Source of the DNA: Pseudanabaena sp. FACHB-1998
GTDB lineage: Bacteria > Cyanobacteriota > Cyanobacteriia > Pseudanabaenales > Pseudanabaenaceae
NCBI RefSeq assembly: GCF_014696355.1
Contig: NZ_JACJQA010000027.1
Span: 124,001 to 188,000 of the forward strand
Direction: 5' to 3'
Length of the DNA: 64,000 bases
Positions 31,670 through 41,202 of the stretch are shown here, one piece after another (the stretch's first letter is position 1; every line of letters begins with the position of its first letter). Position numbers and translations under genes: made by a program. A model generated the notes under the pieces. It had not been told where the DNA came from and made no database searches. It saw only the letters and a program-made list of their open reading frames with translations.

Positions 31670-32512
31670 TTATAAACCAGAGGGCAAACCCGTAGGCTTA
31701 CCTTTAACACTAGTGACAATTCTGCCCCAGCCCGCTTCACCACCACTGTCCCAGAAAATTTGTTGCATCACGCTATAGTCATAGGGATCATACTGCCCAC
31801 CCACACCAACATCATAGCTATCATCCGCACCATGACGGGTTCCATAGGGATCATGGACTAGCCATACTTTCTTGTCAGGGTCGTGACCAACGATAATACA
31901 AATATGTCCACTCCCCTTGTAAGCAAAGCCTACAACTACAGGAATATTTGCCTTTAGGGATAACAGTAAATCATTAGCAGAAAGAGAATAGCTGAAATAA
32001 GAATCAATCCCTATTTCCTTTAAAGCCCATGTTTGAGCATCGTGATCGGTGGTATCACCATACTTACCCACAATTCGCATATAAACTGATTCAGGCTCAG
32101 GAAATCCCTGTGCTTGTGCTTGGCGGGTTAATTCACCACCGAGCAGAAAGTCAGCCAACATCGTATTGCTAGTGGTGTTACATTGTCGCCATCCGGGACC
32201 AAAAACCGCTTCATCGTTATCTAGTTGGCAGCAGTATTTAACTGGTAACTTGATGAGACGATTGAGGTCTTCTCCCTCAATTTTGACATGGGGATCGTAA
32301 GCATAGACCTTTTGCAACATGGTCTTCCCATCTTTGGCAGGAAGGGGGGAAGCTAAGGTCATTGACAAATGTTGATTGCGATCAGGACCATATTCAGTGA
32401 CAAAAAAAGTCTGCCCTTTCTTAATAAAAATTTTTTCGGAATCGGCTAAATCCGTAGACCCAAGCAGCTTTTTCTTGAGAAATGTATCTGCTTCGGCGAT
32501 CGCTTTTGGCAT
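31670..32512 (-). CDS. C39-like (papain-fold) cysteine peptidase family protein
   Basis: A 280-aa protein with the peptidase C39_2-like triad order. Cys111 is in GWRQCNTTSNTMLADFL, His203 is in GSGHICIIVGHD, and Asp221 is in VHDPYGTRHG. No signal peptide, transmembrane helix or ABC domain is present, so it is not a bacteriocin exporter peptidase. The N-terminal 90 residues form a separate small domain (FFVTEYGPDRNQHLSMTL). Cytosolic or non-classically released peptidase or transglutaminase-like activity is inferred. Confidence 0.75.
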   Translation of the reverse strand: MPKAIAEADTFLKKKLLGSTDLADSEKIFIKKGQTFFVTEYGPDRNQHLSMTLASPLPAKDGKTMLQKVYAYDPHVKIEGEDLNRLIKLPVKYCCQLDNDEAVFGPGWRQCNTTSNTMLADFLLGGELTRQAQAQGFPEPESVYMRIVGKYGDTTDHDAQTWALKEIGIDSYFSYSLSANDLLLSLKANIPVVVGFAYKGSGHICIIVGHDPDKKVWLVHDPYGTRHGADDSYDVGVGGQYDPYDYSVMQQIFWDSGGEAGWGRIVTSVKGKPTGLPSGL

Positions 32513-32616
32513 AGGATAACCTCGGAATAAGTTCGATAATGCTATAAATCATCGCATAAAGGCATCATCAAGCATATAAATTTTCTCAATTTTTATATAT
32601 AGCGATGGTGAATTGT

Positions 32617-32661
32617 AATACCAAAGCACAAAATGGCTATGCCATTTTGTGCTTTGGTATT
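32617..32661. repeat. Perfect 45-bp palindrome between opposing regions
   Basis: Arms AATACCAAAGCACAAAATGG and CCATTTTGTGCTTTGGTATT with loop CTATG. It is followed by a half-copy of the TTCACAAAAGT palindrome at about 32680. It lies in the leader side of the C39-like gene and downstream of the kinase gene. Confidence 0.6.
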
Positions 32662-32776
32662 ATGGGGTTTGGCTTTCAATTCACAAAAGTTTTTCCGCAA
32701 AAAACTTACATTAACTTACTTACAAATATCAGCGCTTGCATTGGCTCTAAGCTTCAAGTTAGCAATCACCATTACC

Positions 32777-34465
32777 TCAGGGTCTATTGGGCGCTTTTCC
32801 CTTAATCATCCATACTTCAAAGGAAAAGTTACTTGCTTCATTGGATAGCACAGTAATTGTATAGGTTCCTGCATCGGGGAAAAAATATCGACCACTTCCC
32901 ATTAATAGATTCGGATCTCCCGGTGGAACACTTCCATCAGGATGCAGAATCGAAATTTTGCTCAGTTTACCTGACAGAAGCTTAATAAAAATCCCCCTCC
33001 CTGAAGCACCTTCTATATTATATTGCTTAGGCTGATTAGGAAAGATCTGATCAGAAACGATGTAACTAGAGTTATTAACTGGAGAATTCTGGGGAAGCGT
33101 TTCGCTAGGCGGTGTGTTTATAATAGTTGGCTGCGATGTTGCGATATTACTTTTGGGAGTTGCTTGGGTAGGTACATTTACATTTTGAGAAGAAGTTCCA
33201 CTTATCGGCGCGATCGCCTTACTAGGTTGCGATGTTACGGTATTACTTGGGGAGGGTGAGGGGGAAATCGCATTCACATTTTGAGTCGAAGTTTCGTTAA
33301 TTGAATCTCTTGTGTTACTAGAAACTGCGATGCTGTTCTTTTGATTTGACTTGGAATTTGCATTAATAAAGAACAGAATAGATAAAGCACTAGTGATTAT
33401 TCCTAGGGATATAGCAGCAATCCATAGTCCTAAATTCTTAGGGGAAGAGGACTTTGATGCTATGGAATTATGGGATTGCATCACGGTAGACGCTGGACTA
33501 CGCCTTTGTGTTTTATAGCCAGAACGGTCTGGTTGCGTAGGAGCCACGGTGATAACTGACGATCGCAAATTTGATGAATTAAGGGGTAGGGCAGTTATGA
33601 GATCGGTTGATGGGAATTGACGGATTTGTTGAAGTAATGGAGCTAAAGCGGCTAAGACTTCATCGGCAGATTGATAGCGATATTGGGGGCGATCGCTGAG
33701 CATTTTTTTGAGAATACTCGTGAACTGGGGATTAAGAGTGGGCAAGTACTTTGCCCATTGCCACGAGCAAGTCATCTCATCAAACAAATATTCAGGATGC
33801 TTGCCCGTCAATAAAACGATGACTGTCACTGCAAGAGCATACAAATCGCTACTGGGATAGGTTTTACCCGTTTTTAACTGCTCAATAGGAGAATATCCAG
33901 ATTTACCTACGGCTGTTCCCTGTGGTGCAAGGGATTTTTCTAACTCCGCTAGCTTAACCACGCCAAAATCAATGAGTACAGGCAAGCGATCGCTATCTCT
34001 GAGGATCAAGTTGTCTGGCGAGATATCACGATGGATTAAATTTTGGCTATGAATATAGGAGAGTACAGGTAGAAGGCGATCTAGAAAATGTAACGCTTCC
34101 TCTTCCGAAAAAGTTTCACCTTGCTTTAGCCGATCCTGTAGTAGATGACTATAGGGTTTGCCTTGGATAAAATCCTGCACGAAAAACAACCTTGCATTTT
34201 CCTCAAAAATCGCTCGAAAACTTGGAATTTGAGGATGCTGGATTTGATAGAGAGTAGCCGCTTCTCTTTGAAATAGTTCCTTAGATTTAGAGAGGGTGTA
34301 CTCATCTCCTTTAATGGGAATGTATTCTTTGATGGCGCATTGTTCATTAAATCTTTGTTCGTCCAAAGCTAAATAAGTTCGCCCAAATCCTCCCTGTCCA
34401 AGAATTTGAACAATCCGAAAGCGTTTCTGAAGAATTTCGCCATGGGCTATGGGTAAAGGACTCAT
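32777..34465 (-). CDS. Ser/Thr protein kinase with membrane helix and extracytoplasmic beta domain
   Basis: A 562-aa kinase. The N-terminal catalytic domain has GQGGFGRTYLA, CAIKEYIP (ATP lysine), IHRDISPDNLIL and VLIDFGVVK. One transmembrane helix (GLWIAAISLGIITSALSILF) is near residue 350. A Ser/Thr/Pro/Asn-rich linker leads to a C-terminal domain resembling a PPC/pre-peptidase beta fold (YNIEGASGRGIFIKLL...GTYTITVLSN). This suggests an external sensor part. It starts 4 bp after the next kinase gene, so the two are probably co-transcribed. Confidence 0.9.
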   Translation of the reverse strand: MSPLPIAHGEILQKRFRIVQILGQGGFGRTYLALDEQRFNEQCAIKEYIPIKGDEYTLSKSKELFQREAATLYQIQHPQIPSFRAIFEENARLFFVQDFIQGKPYSHLLQDRLKQGETFSEEEALHFLDRLLPVLSYIHSQNLIHRDISPDNLILRDSDRLPVLIDFGVVKLAELEKSLAPQGTAVGKSGYSPIEQLKTGKTYPSSDLYALAVTVIVLLTGKHPEYLFDEMTCSWQWAKYLPTLNPQFTSILKKMLSDRPQYRYQSADEVLAALAPLLQQIRQFPSTDLITALPLNSSNLRSSVITVAPTQPDRSGYKTQRRSPASTVMQSHNSIASKSSSPKNLGLWIAAISLGIITSALSILFFINANSKSNQKNSIAVSSNTRDSINETSTQNVNAISPSPSPSNTVTSQPSKAIAPISGTSSQNVNVPTQATPKSNIATSQPTIINTPPSETLPQNSPVNNSSYIVSDQIFPNQPKQYNIEGASGRGIFIKLLSGKLSKISILHPDGSVPPGDPNLLMGSGRYFFPDAGTYTITVLSNEASNFSFEVWMIKGKAPNRP

Positions 34466-34469
34466 AGGA

Positions 34470-35561
34470 TTATTTGGTTTGAACTGTAGGAGTGGCTAAG
34501 GGAATAGGAGAAGGTAAAATGCGATAGAAAATAGCGATCGCATAGGTCGTTAAGCCCACTAAGATAAATGCTATTCCTAACCATACCTTATTAAAATTTA
34601 GTTGTTGTTCCTGTTGATTTATTTTTTGCTGTGCTTCCTGCTGACGCTTCGTTTGACGCTCTTTTTGCAAGCGATCAATCTCATCCAATGTATGTAAAAT
34701 CATCTCACAGTCCGATGGACGATCAACAGGTCTAGGGGCTATCAGTTGCTCTAGGAATTTCGCAAAATCCTCAGATATCTTTGGCGCAAAATCTCGCCAA
34801 GTATAGGTATTAGTATGGGAGTCATGCATATCAAGGGGATACTTGCCCGTAACTAAATGTAAAAAAGTCATCCCTAATGCATAAAAGTCTGATTGGGGGA
34901 CGGCAAAACCTCGCTCTTGCTCAGGAGAGGTGTATCCTGCGGAGGTAATTTGAGTGATGCCGCCCACACTCCCAACTTTAGCAAGGTAGGTATAGCTAGC
35001 TTCGCGGGCTGTGCCGAAGTCGATCAGTACTAGCTGTCCTGAGGGTCTGATCATGATGTTGGAAGGTTTAATATCACGATGAAAATAGCCATTTTGATGC
35101 ACTACTTTTAATATTTTAGTGATTTGACGCATCCAAGCGATCGCCATCTTTTCGGTGAGTGGGTTATGACTCCGTATCCATTCATAGAGATTAATTCCTT
35201 CGATTTTCTCCATGACAATGCCATGAAGCATCTTTTTATTGGGCAAATTATGATGAATATAGGCTGCAATTTTAGGCAAACCCGCAGAATCAATTTTTCC
35301 TAACAAAAATGCTTCCTGTTGGAAAAGGGAAACTATTTTAGGCTGATTGTTAAATTCGTGGCTAAGTATTTTGAGGACTTTCGGTTGTTGGTGAAGATCT
35401 TCTACTTCATAAATCGTTCCAAAACCACTTTTATCACTTAACAGTTTTTTTACAGTATAAGTACCATCAATTATCAATTCACACTTACACTGTAAGCAAA
35501 ACTCTGCTGTGTCTGGATTTTGGCGATCGCCATTGCAGTCTGGGTTGATACAAACTCGCAT
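34470..35561 (-). CDS. Ser/Thr protein kinase with N-terminal zinc ribbon
   Basis: A 363-aa kinase. A four-cysteine zinc ribbon opens the protein (Cys4, Cys9, Cys22, Cys25: CINPDC...CLQC). The kinase domain has FHRDIKPSNIMI and LVLIDFGTARE. The glycine loop is replaced (SDKSGFGTIYEV), but the ATP lysine is kept (KVLKIL). A Gln/Lys-rich coiled coil (KERQTKRQQEAQQKINQQ) and one membrane helix (AFILVGLTTYAIAIFY) end the chain. It lies directly upstream of a second kinase gene; one may phosphorylate the other (inference). Confidence 0.9.
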   Translation of the reverse strand: MRVCINPDCNGDRQNPDTAEFCLQCKCELIIDGTYTVKKLLSDKSGFGTIYEVEDLHQQPKVLKILSHEFNNQPKIVSLFQQEAFLLGKIDSAGLPKIAAYIHHNLPNKKMLHGIVMEKIEGINLYEWIRSHNPLTEKMAIAWMRQITKILKVVHQNGYFHRDIKPSNIMIRPSGQLVLIDFGTAREASYTYLAKVGSVGGITQITSAGYTSPEQERGFAVPQSDFYALGMTFLHLVTGKYPLDMHDSHTNTYTWRDFAPKISEDFAKFLEQLIAPRPVDRPSDCEMILHTLDEIDRLQKERQTKRQQEAQQKINQQEQQLNFNKVWLGIAFILVGLTTYAIAIFYRILPSPIPLATPTVQTK

Positions 35562-35970
35562 AGATAGAGCCTTAAGTGAGCCTAACTGTCAGCAAAAACA
35601 TTTTACTCTATACTCCCAAAGGATTGCAGAGCTTTGCCCTACCATCTTCGGGAGAATTATAGCGGATTTTCCTTGAATATGTACTCATAGGAAAACAAAA
35701 AATCAATCCTCGTAACTTATAACAGTTGGCACTTTGCCACAGGCAAAGTGCTATAGCAATTTAAGTTTTGCTGAGGACATAAAACCCAAAAAGCGAGTGG
35801 CGGCTCGAAGCGCCGCCACTCGCTTTTTGGGTTTTTGTTTGTGCTGGCTAATTCTTGCTTTGCTATAACTGCTAGAAGTTACGACAAATAGCCTAGATGC
35901 TTACTGGAACAGCCCGATCGCCCCTCGCGTCAAAACTGCTATCAGGAATTATGTATGCCGAGTTAAGTCC
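35562..35970. other. Intergenic region between kinase and HtrA genes
   Basis: About 409 bp. It contains a small hairpin (GCACTTTGCCACAGGCAAAGTGC) near 35730, MITE-like copy 4 at 35752-35868, and about 100 bp before the HtrA start that should carry its promoter. No gene recognised. Confidence 0.5.
35752..35868. repeat. MITE-like palindromic element, copy 4
   Basis: Ends TATAGCAATTTAAGTTTTGC and CTTGCTTTGCTATA. The inner arm is GAGGACATAAAACCC. The core is GCGAGTGGCGGC / GCCGCCACTCGC. It shares the left flank AAGTTTTGCT(G/T)AGGACATAAAACCC with copy 5 at 41202. Confidence 0.7.
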
Positions 35971-37026
35971 ATGACCCACCCAATGACATCCCAAGCAAAA
36001 TCAAAAGCGATCGCCTTAAGTATCCTCTCCGCCGTCTTAGTTAGCATTCCCAGCTTTAGCAAAATTAGCCCAGTCGCCGCCGCACCCATAGATTTTGATT
36101 CCGAAGAAAAAGTGACGATGGAAGTCTATCGCTCGGCAAATCCTGCGGTCGTCACGATTAAAACCGCAACTAGTACAGGCTCAGGCAGCATCATCACCCC
36201 TGAAGGCTTGGTAATTACAAACGAGCATGTAATTCGCGATGCAAAAAATGGCAATGTTCGTATCATTAATACTCAAGGTAAAACTTATAACGCGCAGGTT
36301 CTCACCATTGATCGCAAAAATGATTTAGCACTGGTGCGAATTCTGGCTAGCGATCGCTTTCCCACCCTGCCCTTGGCTGACCAAAATAATATTCTGGTTG
36401 GACAAAAGGTATTTGCGATCGGCAGTCCCTTTGGTTTGTCGGGAACCCTCACCACAGGAATTCTGAGCCGTGTCGCCCAAGGTGGTGATCTCCAAACCGA
36501 TGCCCGTCTCAATCCCGGCAACTCAGGAGGTCCTTTGCTTAACTCCCGTGGTGAAATGATTGGCGTTAATAAAGCAATTCTCAGCCCCGATGGTCGCTCT
36601 AATTCAGGAATTGGCTTTGCTACTAGCGCTCCTATTGCTAAGGCTTTCATCACCCGCAGTGCTGCCATCATCCAAAGCCCGATCGCCAGTCTTCCCAATT
36701 CCTCCCGCACTTCGACCATTGCGCCAGTAGTTTCTACGACCGTGGCTCCATCTCCAGTAGTTCCCGTTGCCAATTCGGATATTAATGCGGCTCGTCCACA
36801 ATTGGGTCTAGTTCTAAATCCTAGAAATCTGATGGTTTATGAAGTTCAGCCTAATTCCATCGCAAGCCGTATGGGGCTGCAAAAAGGCGATCGCCTCATC
36901 GGGCTAAATGGTGCGCCTATCCGTGATCCTCAGCAAATCACGAGCTATCTATCCCAACGTCCCGCGATCGCCCTATTAACTATCGCGAGAAGTAACAGTG
37001 TCACTAATTATCAAATTAAGTTCTAA
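35971..37026 (+). CDS. HtrA/Deg-type serine protease with PDZ domain
   Basis: A 351-aa exported protease. The signal peptide reaches about residue 38 (AALSILSAVLVS-like core, PVAAAP cleavage region). The trypsin-like triad is His86 (VITNEHVIRD), Asp118 (DRKNDLALV) and Ser185 (NPGNSGGPLL). One PDZ domain follows at about 265-350 (LVLNPRNLMVYEV, GLQKGDRLIGLNGAPI). A single PDZ domain is usual for cyanobacterial HhoA/HhoB/HtrA paralogues; which one this is cannot be decided. Role: periplasmic or lumenal protein quality control. Confidence 0.9.
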   Translation: MTHPMTSQAKSKAIALSILSAVLVSIPSFSKISPVAAAPIDFDSEEKVTMEVYRSANPAVVTIKTATSTGSGSIITPEGLVITNEHVIRDAKNGNVRIINTQGKTYNAQVLTIDRKNDLALVRILASDRFPTLPLADQNNILVGQKVFAIGSPFGLSGTLTTGILSRVAQGGDLQTDARLNPGNSGGPLLNSRGEMIGVNKAILSPDGRSNSGIGFATSAPIAKAFITRSAAIIQSPIASLPNSSRTSTIAPVVSTTVAPSPVVPVANSDINAARPQLGLVLNPRNLMVYEVQPNSIASRMGLQKGDRLIGLNGAPIRDPQQITSYLSQRPAIALLTIARSNSVTNYQIKF

Positions 37027-37057
37027 AACCCAAAATGGCGTAGCCATTTTGGGTTTT
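37025..37057 (+). terminator. HtrA terminator
   Basis: Palindrome AAAACCCAAAATGGC / GCCATTTTGGGTTTT, loop GTA, starting at the stop codon. Confidence 0.8.
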
Positions 37058-37070
37058 ATAGCTGTTGCCA

Positions 37071-37133
37071 TTCAAAAACCCAAGAAGCGAGTTGCGGCGC
37101 GAAGCGCCGCAACTCGCTTCTTGGGTTTTTGAA
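37071..37133. repeat. GC-core palindrome, related to the MITE-like family
   Basis: 63-bp perfect palindrome with arms that begin TTCAAAAACCCAAGAAGCGA and the common GCGCGAAGCGC centre. TATAGCTGTTGCCA at 37057 matches the outer arm of copies 1 and 3. Confidence 0.7.
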
Positions 37134-37151
37134 AGTGATCATTACTTTCTG

Positions 37152-37182
37152 GAATAAGGCGACGCATTGCGTCGCCTTATTC
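37152..37182 (-). terminator. galT terminator
   Basis: Palindrome GAATAAGGCGACGC / GCGTCGCCTTATTC overlapping the galT stop region. Confidence 0.65.
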
Positions 37183-38178
37183 TATTTCTAAGTCGCGCAA
37201 AAATTTAGCACTATCTTCAGGCATGGCTGTATTAATATACATGCCACTACCCAACTCAAAACCTGCCGCCTGCGACACACGAGGCACGATCGCCAAATAC
37301 CAATGGAAATAATCTGATTTTTTCTCATCCGTTGGCATTGAGCGAATTGTGTAGTTATAGGCAGGATTATTCAGCCCATAAAACAACTTGGAAAGCACTG
37401 TCTTAAGATTATAGGCAAGGTCATTTACTTCATCGTCATTGATTTCCCCAAAGTTAGAACTATGCCGACGGGGAAAAACCCATATATGAAAAGGAGACAG
37501 AGCCGCGTAGGGGATAAAAGCTACGAAATGATCTGTCTCTAAAACAATTCTTTCCTTCGCTTTTAGCTCGTCATTGAGGGTATAACAGAATAAACATTCG
37601 CCCATATCATCAAAAAAGCTCGTCGCTTCGATCATGCGATAGCGAATTTGGGAAGGTACAACGGGGGTGGCGGCTATTTGGGAGTGAGGATGCTCTAGGG
37701 AAGTGCCCGCACTCTCTCCATGATTTTTAAAAATGATGATGCTAGCAATTCGCGAATCTTTGCTAATGACGTTATAGCGATCGCGATAGGATCGCAGGAC
37801 GTTAATCGCATCAGAAACTTCCATCATGGCTAAGTTCGCATTATGCTCAGGATGCTCAATGATAACTTCATGATAGCCAACTCCATTAATGGAACGATGA
37901 ATCCCTTCGCTCTGGCGAAGGCGTTCGCCCGTCGGTGATAGAGCAGGATATTTATTGGGAATAATTCTAACGCGCCAGCCCCTTTCATCGGTAATTCGCA
38001 AACTCTCTGGTTCTGAAGGGTTTTCATTACCCATACAAAAAGGACAATTATGTTTGTAAATCGGTAACTTGAGAGGAGTATCTTCCTGCGATCGGGCAAA
38101 TTCATGGGGACGCTTCGCTCTCTCAGTAGCAAAGACCACCCAGTCTTTAGTGATTAGGTTTTGGCGCAAATGTGACAT
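37177..38178 (-). CDS. galT: Galactose-1-phosphate uridylyltransferase
   Basis: A 333-aa Leloir-pathway enzyme exchanging UMP between UDP-glucose and galactose-1-phosphate. The nucleophile motif is EHPHSQIAATP (His-Pro-His, the second His uridylylated). The zinc site is seen in CPFCMGNE and in a second C-x-x-C, ECLFCY. ATG 38178 (MSHLRQNLITKDWV) is preferred to TTG 38190. The length fits the class I (HIT-like) family. Some members act as ADP-glucose phosphorylase, so the donor is not certain. Confidence 0.9.
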   Translation of the reverse strand: MSHLRQNLITKDWVVFATERAKRPHEFARSQEDTPLKLPIYKHNCPFCMGNENPSEPESLRITDERGWRVRIIPNKYPALSPTGERLRQSEGIHRSINGVGYHEVIIEHPEHNANLAMMEVSDAINVLRSYRDRYNVISKDSRIASIIIFKNHGESAGTSLEHPHSQIAATPVVPSQIRYRMIEATSFFDDMGECLFCYTLNDELKAKERIVLETDHFVAFIPYAALSPFHIWVFPRRHSSNFGEINDDEVNDLAYNLKTVLSKLFYGLNNPAYNYTIRSMPTDEKKSDYFHWYLAIVPRVSQAAGFELGSGMYINTAMPEDSAKFLRDLEIE

Positions 38179-38193
38179 GGCAATTGACAAAGC

Positions 38194-40104
38194 TCAGGGA
38201 GAGAAAACGAAAAAACTATCTCGTCCCTGTTGCTTAGCACGATATAGCGCCACATCCGCTTGCTTTATCAGCAATGATGGGGCTTCGAGGATGCTGGGAA
38301 ACAGACTAGCAACTCCGAGACTAATCGTAACTATATCGCTGATATCAGAATTTTGGTGAGGAATACTGAGTTTTTTAACAGCCATCCGAATTTGTTCAGC
38401 AACAGTGATGGCTCCTTGTAAATCTGTATTTGGCAAGATCACCGCAAACTCTTCTCCACCATAGCGAGCAATTAAATCCGCAGGTCGGCATAAAGTTTTT
38501 TTGATATTTTGAGCAATCTGCGTCAGACAATCATCCCCCGCTTGATGTCCGTAGTAATCGTTATAACGTTTGAAATAATCAATATCAAACAGTAGTAAAG
38601 ATAAAGGTCGCTGCTCCCTATGTAATCGATCCCATTCCAATTCTATTCTTTCATCAAAGCAACGCCGATTTGCAACTTGAGTCAATCCATCAATATTTAC
38701 GAGCTTTTCTAGTTCTAAATTTGCCTTGCGTAGAATCGACTCAGCATATTGCAAATCGGCTTCGGCTTTTTTGCGATCGGTAATATCAATCACTACAAAT
38801 CCTACTAGAAATGGAATTCCATGAATATCAAAAATTGGGAAAAACGAGGCAAGCCAAGTCTGCTCAATTCCATTAGGGCTATAAGCATTACTAGTATTCT
38901 CTTTGTTTAAAACAGGCTTGCCTGTAGATAAGACTTGCTGAAAAAAAACTTTGATTAAGGGGCTGATATCAGGCAAAATATCGTGAATAGTTTGTCCGAT
39001 ATGCGCTTTTATGGGCTTGTTATTGAACTTAGCTAAGACTTGATTTACGCGAATATAGCGAAGATCACTATCAATGATGCCCATGCCAATCGGTGCAGCC
39101 GAGAAAAAACCATTGATCTGGGCTTCACTTTGTCGAAGTTCCAGAGTTCTCTCCATTACTTGAGCTTCAAGATTTTCCATAGCTTGACTGAGAGATAATC
39201 TGGCTGTGGATCTCTCATCAATGACAGCCGAGAGAATGAGTGAAGTTAACGAAAACACCCCCATAAAAGATTGCAATAATAGTAATGATTCGTTGGGAGA
39301 GACGCTATTATAAAAGCCATAACCTTGCCCTGAAGCATAAATCGCAATCAGAGAAACTAAGCTCACAAATAAGCTGGCGAAAAAACTACCATAACGGAAA
39401 ACGATCCAGATTAAAATAGGCAGAAATAAATATTCCAGACGATATCTAAATCCAAAACTTGCGAAGCTCACGATCGCAAATAAGATGGATATTAAGCTAA
39501 TTTCTAATATATTGGATTGACGATGGAACGGTTTAAAGTTTTTCCATAATAAGAGAGTGGGTGTAAATATCAAGTGCGCCAAGGCACTGGCGAGCCACCA
39601 TGTCGTCCAGCTAATGCCATAACTATTCCATGAAATTAGCCCTGACAAACCAAGACTGGTAATGCCAAATGTAGCGGATACTGTGGGCGAAACAATGGCG
39701 GCGATAATATATACCACAATCGTTTGGACATGACTAAAAATATTGGGGTGGGGAGCAAATTTTTTAATTAACCATGTGGCAATTAGGGGCTGGAGGGTAT
39801 TTCCTAAGGCACAAGCTACATTCAGCAATACATAGTTCGGAATAGATAATGAAGTGGTGGTTTCAAATAGACTTCGAGAAATTGCCCAGATGGAACCACA
39901 AATAATTCCTAAAAATACGCGCTTTCCCAATAGAAAAACGAGGGCTAAGGTCATTCCCGATGGAAACCAAACCGATGCTACAGTGCCACGCAAGGTGGCA
40001 AACTCATGGCTGAATTGCACTCCATAGGCATAGGCAATTGCTACTAACAGATTGAGAATAAGAAATCTAAAAGCTCCTTTCTGTAATATCCAATTGCCTA
40101 ACAT
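38194..40104 (-). CDS. MASE1-PAS-GGDEF diguanylate cyclase
   Basis: A 636-aa membrane sensor. The N-terminal MASE1 domain (about residues 12-295) has eight or so hydrophobic segments and the words VASVWFPSGMTLALVFLLG and ISWTTWWLASALAHLIFTP. A coiled-coil linker follows. A PAS domain runs from about 325 to 445 (APIGMGIIDSDLRYIRVNQ). The GGDEF domain runs from about 470 and has an intact active site RYGGEEFAVILPN. The enzyme should make cyclic di-GMP in response to a signal sensed in the membrane or PAS domain. No EAL domain is present. Confidence 0.92.
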   Translation of the reverse strand: MLGNWILQKGAFRFLILNLLVAIAYAYGVQFSHEFATLRGTVASVWFPSGMTLALVFLLGKRVFLGIICGSIWAISRSLFETTTSLSIPNYVLLNVACALGNTLQPLIATWLIKKFAPHPNIFSHVQTIVVYIIAAIVSPTVSATFGITSLGLSGLISWNSYGISWTTWWLASALAHLIFTPTLLLWKNFKPFHRQSNILEISLISILFAIVSFASFGFRYRLEYLFLPILIWIVFRYGSFFASLFVSLVSLIAIYASGQGYGFYNSVSPNESLLLLQSFMGVFSLTSLILSAVIDERSTARLSLSQAMENLEAQVMERTLELRQSEAQINGFFSAAPIGMGIIDSDLRYIRVNQVLAKFNNKPIKAHIGQTIHDILPDISPLIKVFFQQVLSTGKPVLNKENTSNAYSPNGIEQTWLASFFPIFDIHGIPFLVGFVVIDITDRKKAEADLQYAESILRKANLELEKLVNIDGLTQVANRRCFDERIELEWDRLHREQRPLSLLLFDIDYFKRYNDYYGHQAGDDCLTQIAQNIKKTLCRPADLIARYGGEEFAVILPNTDLQGAITVAEQIRMAVKKLSIPHQNSDISDIVTISLGVASLFPSILEAPSLLIKQADVALYRAKQQGRDSFFVFSP

Positions 40105-40200
40105 CTACTCTGCCTTAAATTATCGGATTTTTTTTATTTTATCGTTATATAGCATTTCTAAATCATTTATAGACTTTTACTCCCTTCCCCCCAAGGATGA

Positions 40201-40230
40201 GGCTTGCGGAAGTGTGCGCTTCCACAAGCC
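40201..40230. terminator. Hairpin downstream of the Tab2-like gene
   Basis: GGCTTGCGGAAG / CTTCCACAAGCC type imperfect stem just beyond the leftward stop at 40242. Confidence 0.5.
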
Positions 40231-40241
40231 ATTTAGGATTG

Positions 40242-41093
40242 TTATATAGCCTCTTTTAATATCCAAAAACCTGCAAAATGTTCTTCGTCGGGGTTAGTTT
40301 GTACGGCTAAAAAGTGGAAGCCTTGAGCCTTCTGTTTGGCAGATTCAAAGGTGTTACCTTGCGCGATCGCCTGTTTATCCTTGGGCGCTTGCAAGTTCGC
40401 TAAAATCCAACGCGCATCGGCACTTGCCTCAAGCAACATTTGGGTGCGATCGCTTAATAAGCGCTCAAACTTAATAAATACAGGATCAACTCCCGACATC
40501 CAAGCCGCCAGCGCGGTGGCTCTCGCCGAGATAATAATAATCCCCGAAACAAGGGTTTCAGGATCGAGGCTACTGATATCCAGTAGTTCGCTAAAGTCCA
40601 TCGACCATTCATTCGCGTCCGCAAAGTCTTTTGCCTTGAGTGACACCAAAATCCAACTCTCGCCCGATAAGGCATCGGGGACAGGTTTGGGATCTTGGGC
40701 GGCTAATACTTTTAAGGGCAGAGGGTTGGGATCGACAGCCTGAAAACCTTCGCGATTAGGATAAATACTTGCCATTCTTTCGGCAAGCCATGAGGACATC
40801 GTAAATACGCGCCGCGAGGCTTGTCCTGTGATCCCCGCAAGGGTACAGCCCCGAATAATAATGTTGGTCATGCTAGGGCGAAAGAAACGAATCTTGATCG
40901 GGGTTTCTCCCGTAGTCGCGACACATTCAGTTAGTTGTTTGGCAAGCCATTCGGAGTTAACTTCGTTGGGTGGACATTCACGTACCCATTCAAACTGGCG
41001 ATCGCGATCGCAGATCAGCAGTTCCCAAACTTTTTTATTATTGGCATCTAGTAAGGGACGGGAATAAAAATCTAACTCCCAAATTTTCGACAT
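40242..41093 (-). CDS. Tab2/Atab2 family RNA-binding protein
   Basis: A 283-aa protein of the family restricted to oxygenic phototrophs. In algae and plants Tab2 and Atab2 bind psaB or other photosystem mRNAs and support their translation. The family start IWELDFYSRPLLDANNKKVWELLI and the later words IRFFRPSMTNIIIRGC and GFWILKEA are unmistakable. No known enzymatic domain. Single gene, monocistronic by position. Confidence 0.9.
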   Translation of the reverse strand: MSKIWELDFYSRPLLDANNKKVWELLICDRDRQFEWVRECPPNEVNSEWLAKQLTECVATTGETPIKIRFFRPSMTNIIIRGCTLAGITGQASRRVFTMSSWLAERMASIYPNREGFQAVDPNPLPLKVLAAQDPKPVPDALSGESWILVSLKAKDFADANEWSMDFSELLDISSLDPETLVSGIIIISARATALAAWMSGVDPVFIKFERLLSDRTQMLLEASADARWILANLQAPKDKQAIAQGNTFESAKQKAQGFHFLAVQTNPDEEHFAGFWILKEAI

Positions 41094-41165
41094 AAATTGC
41101 TTTTTGGTTTGGCTTGATTATTTTGACTTTTTTCATGGTATCGCGATCGCTACCTCTAAAGGTTT

Positions 41166-41202
41166 TCAAAGGAAGAAATGGCTACGCCATTTCTTCCTTT
41201 GA
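41166..41202. repeat. Palindrome of the GAAATGGCTACGCCATTTC type
   Basis: Perfect stem TCAAAGGAAGAAATGGC / GCCATTTCTTCCTTTGA with loop TAC. Nearly the same sequence occurs at 45948-45990. Confidence 0.65.
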
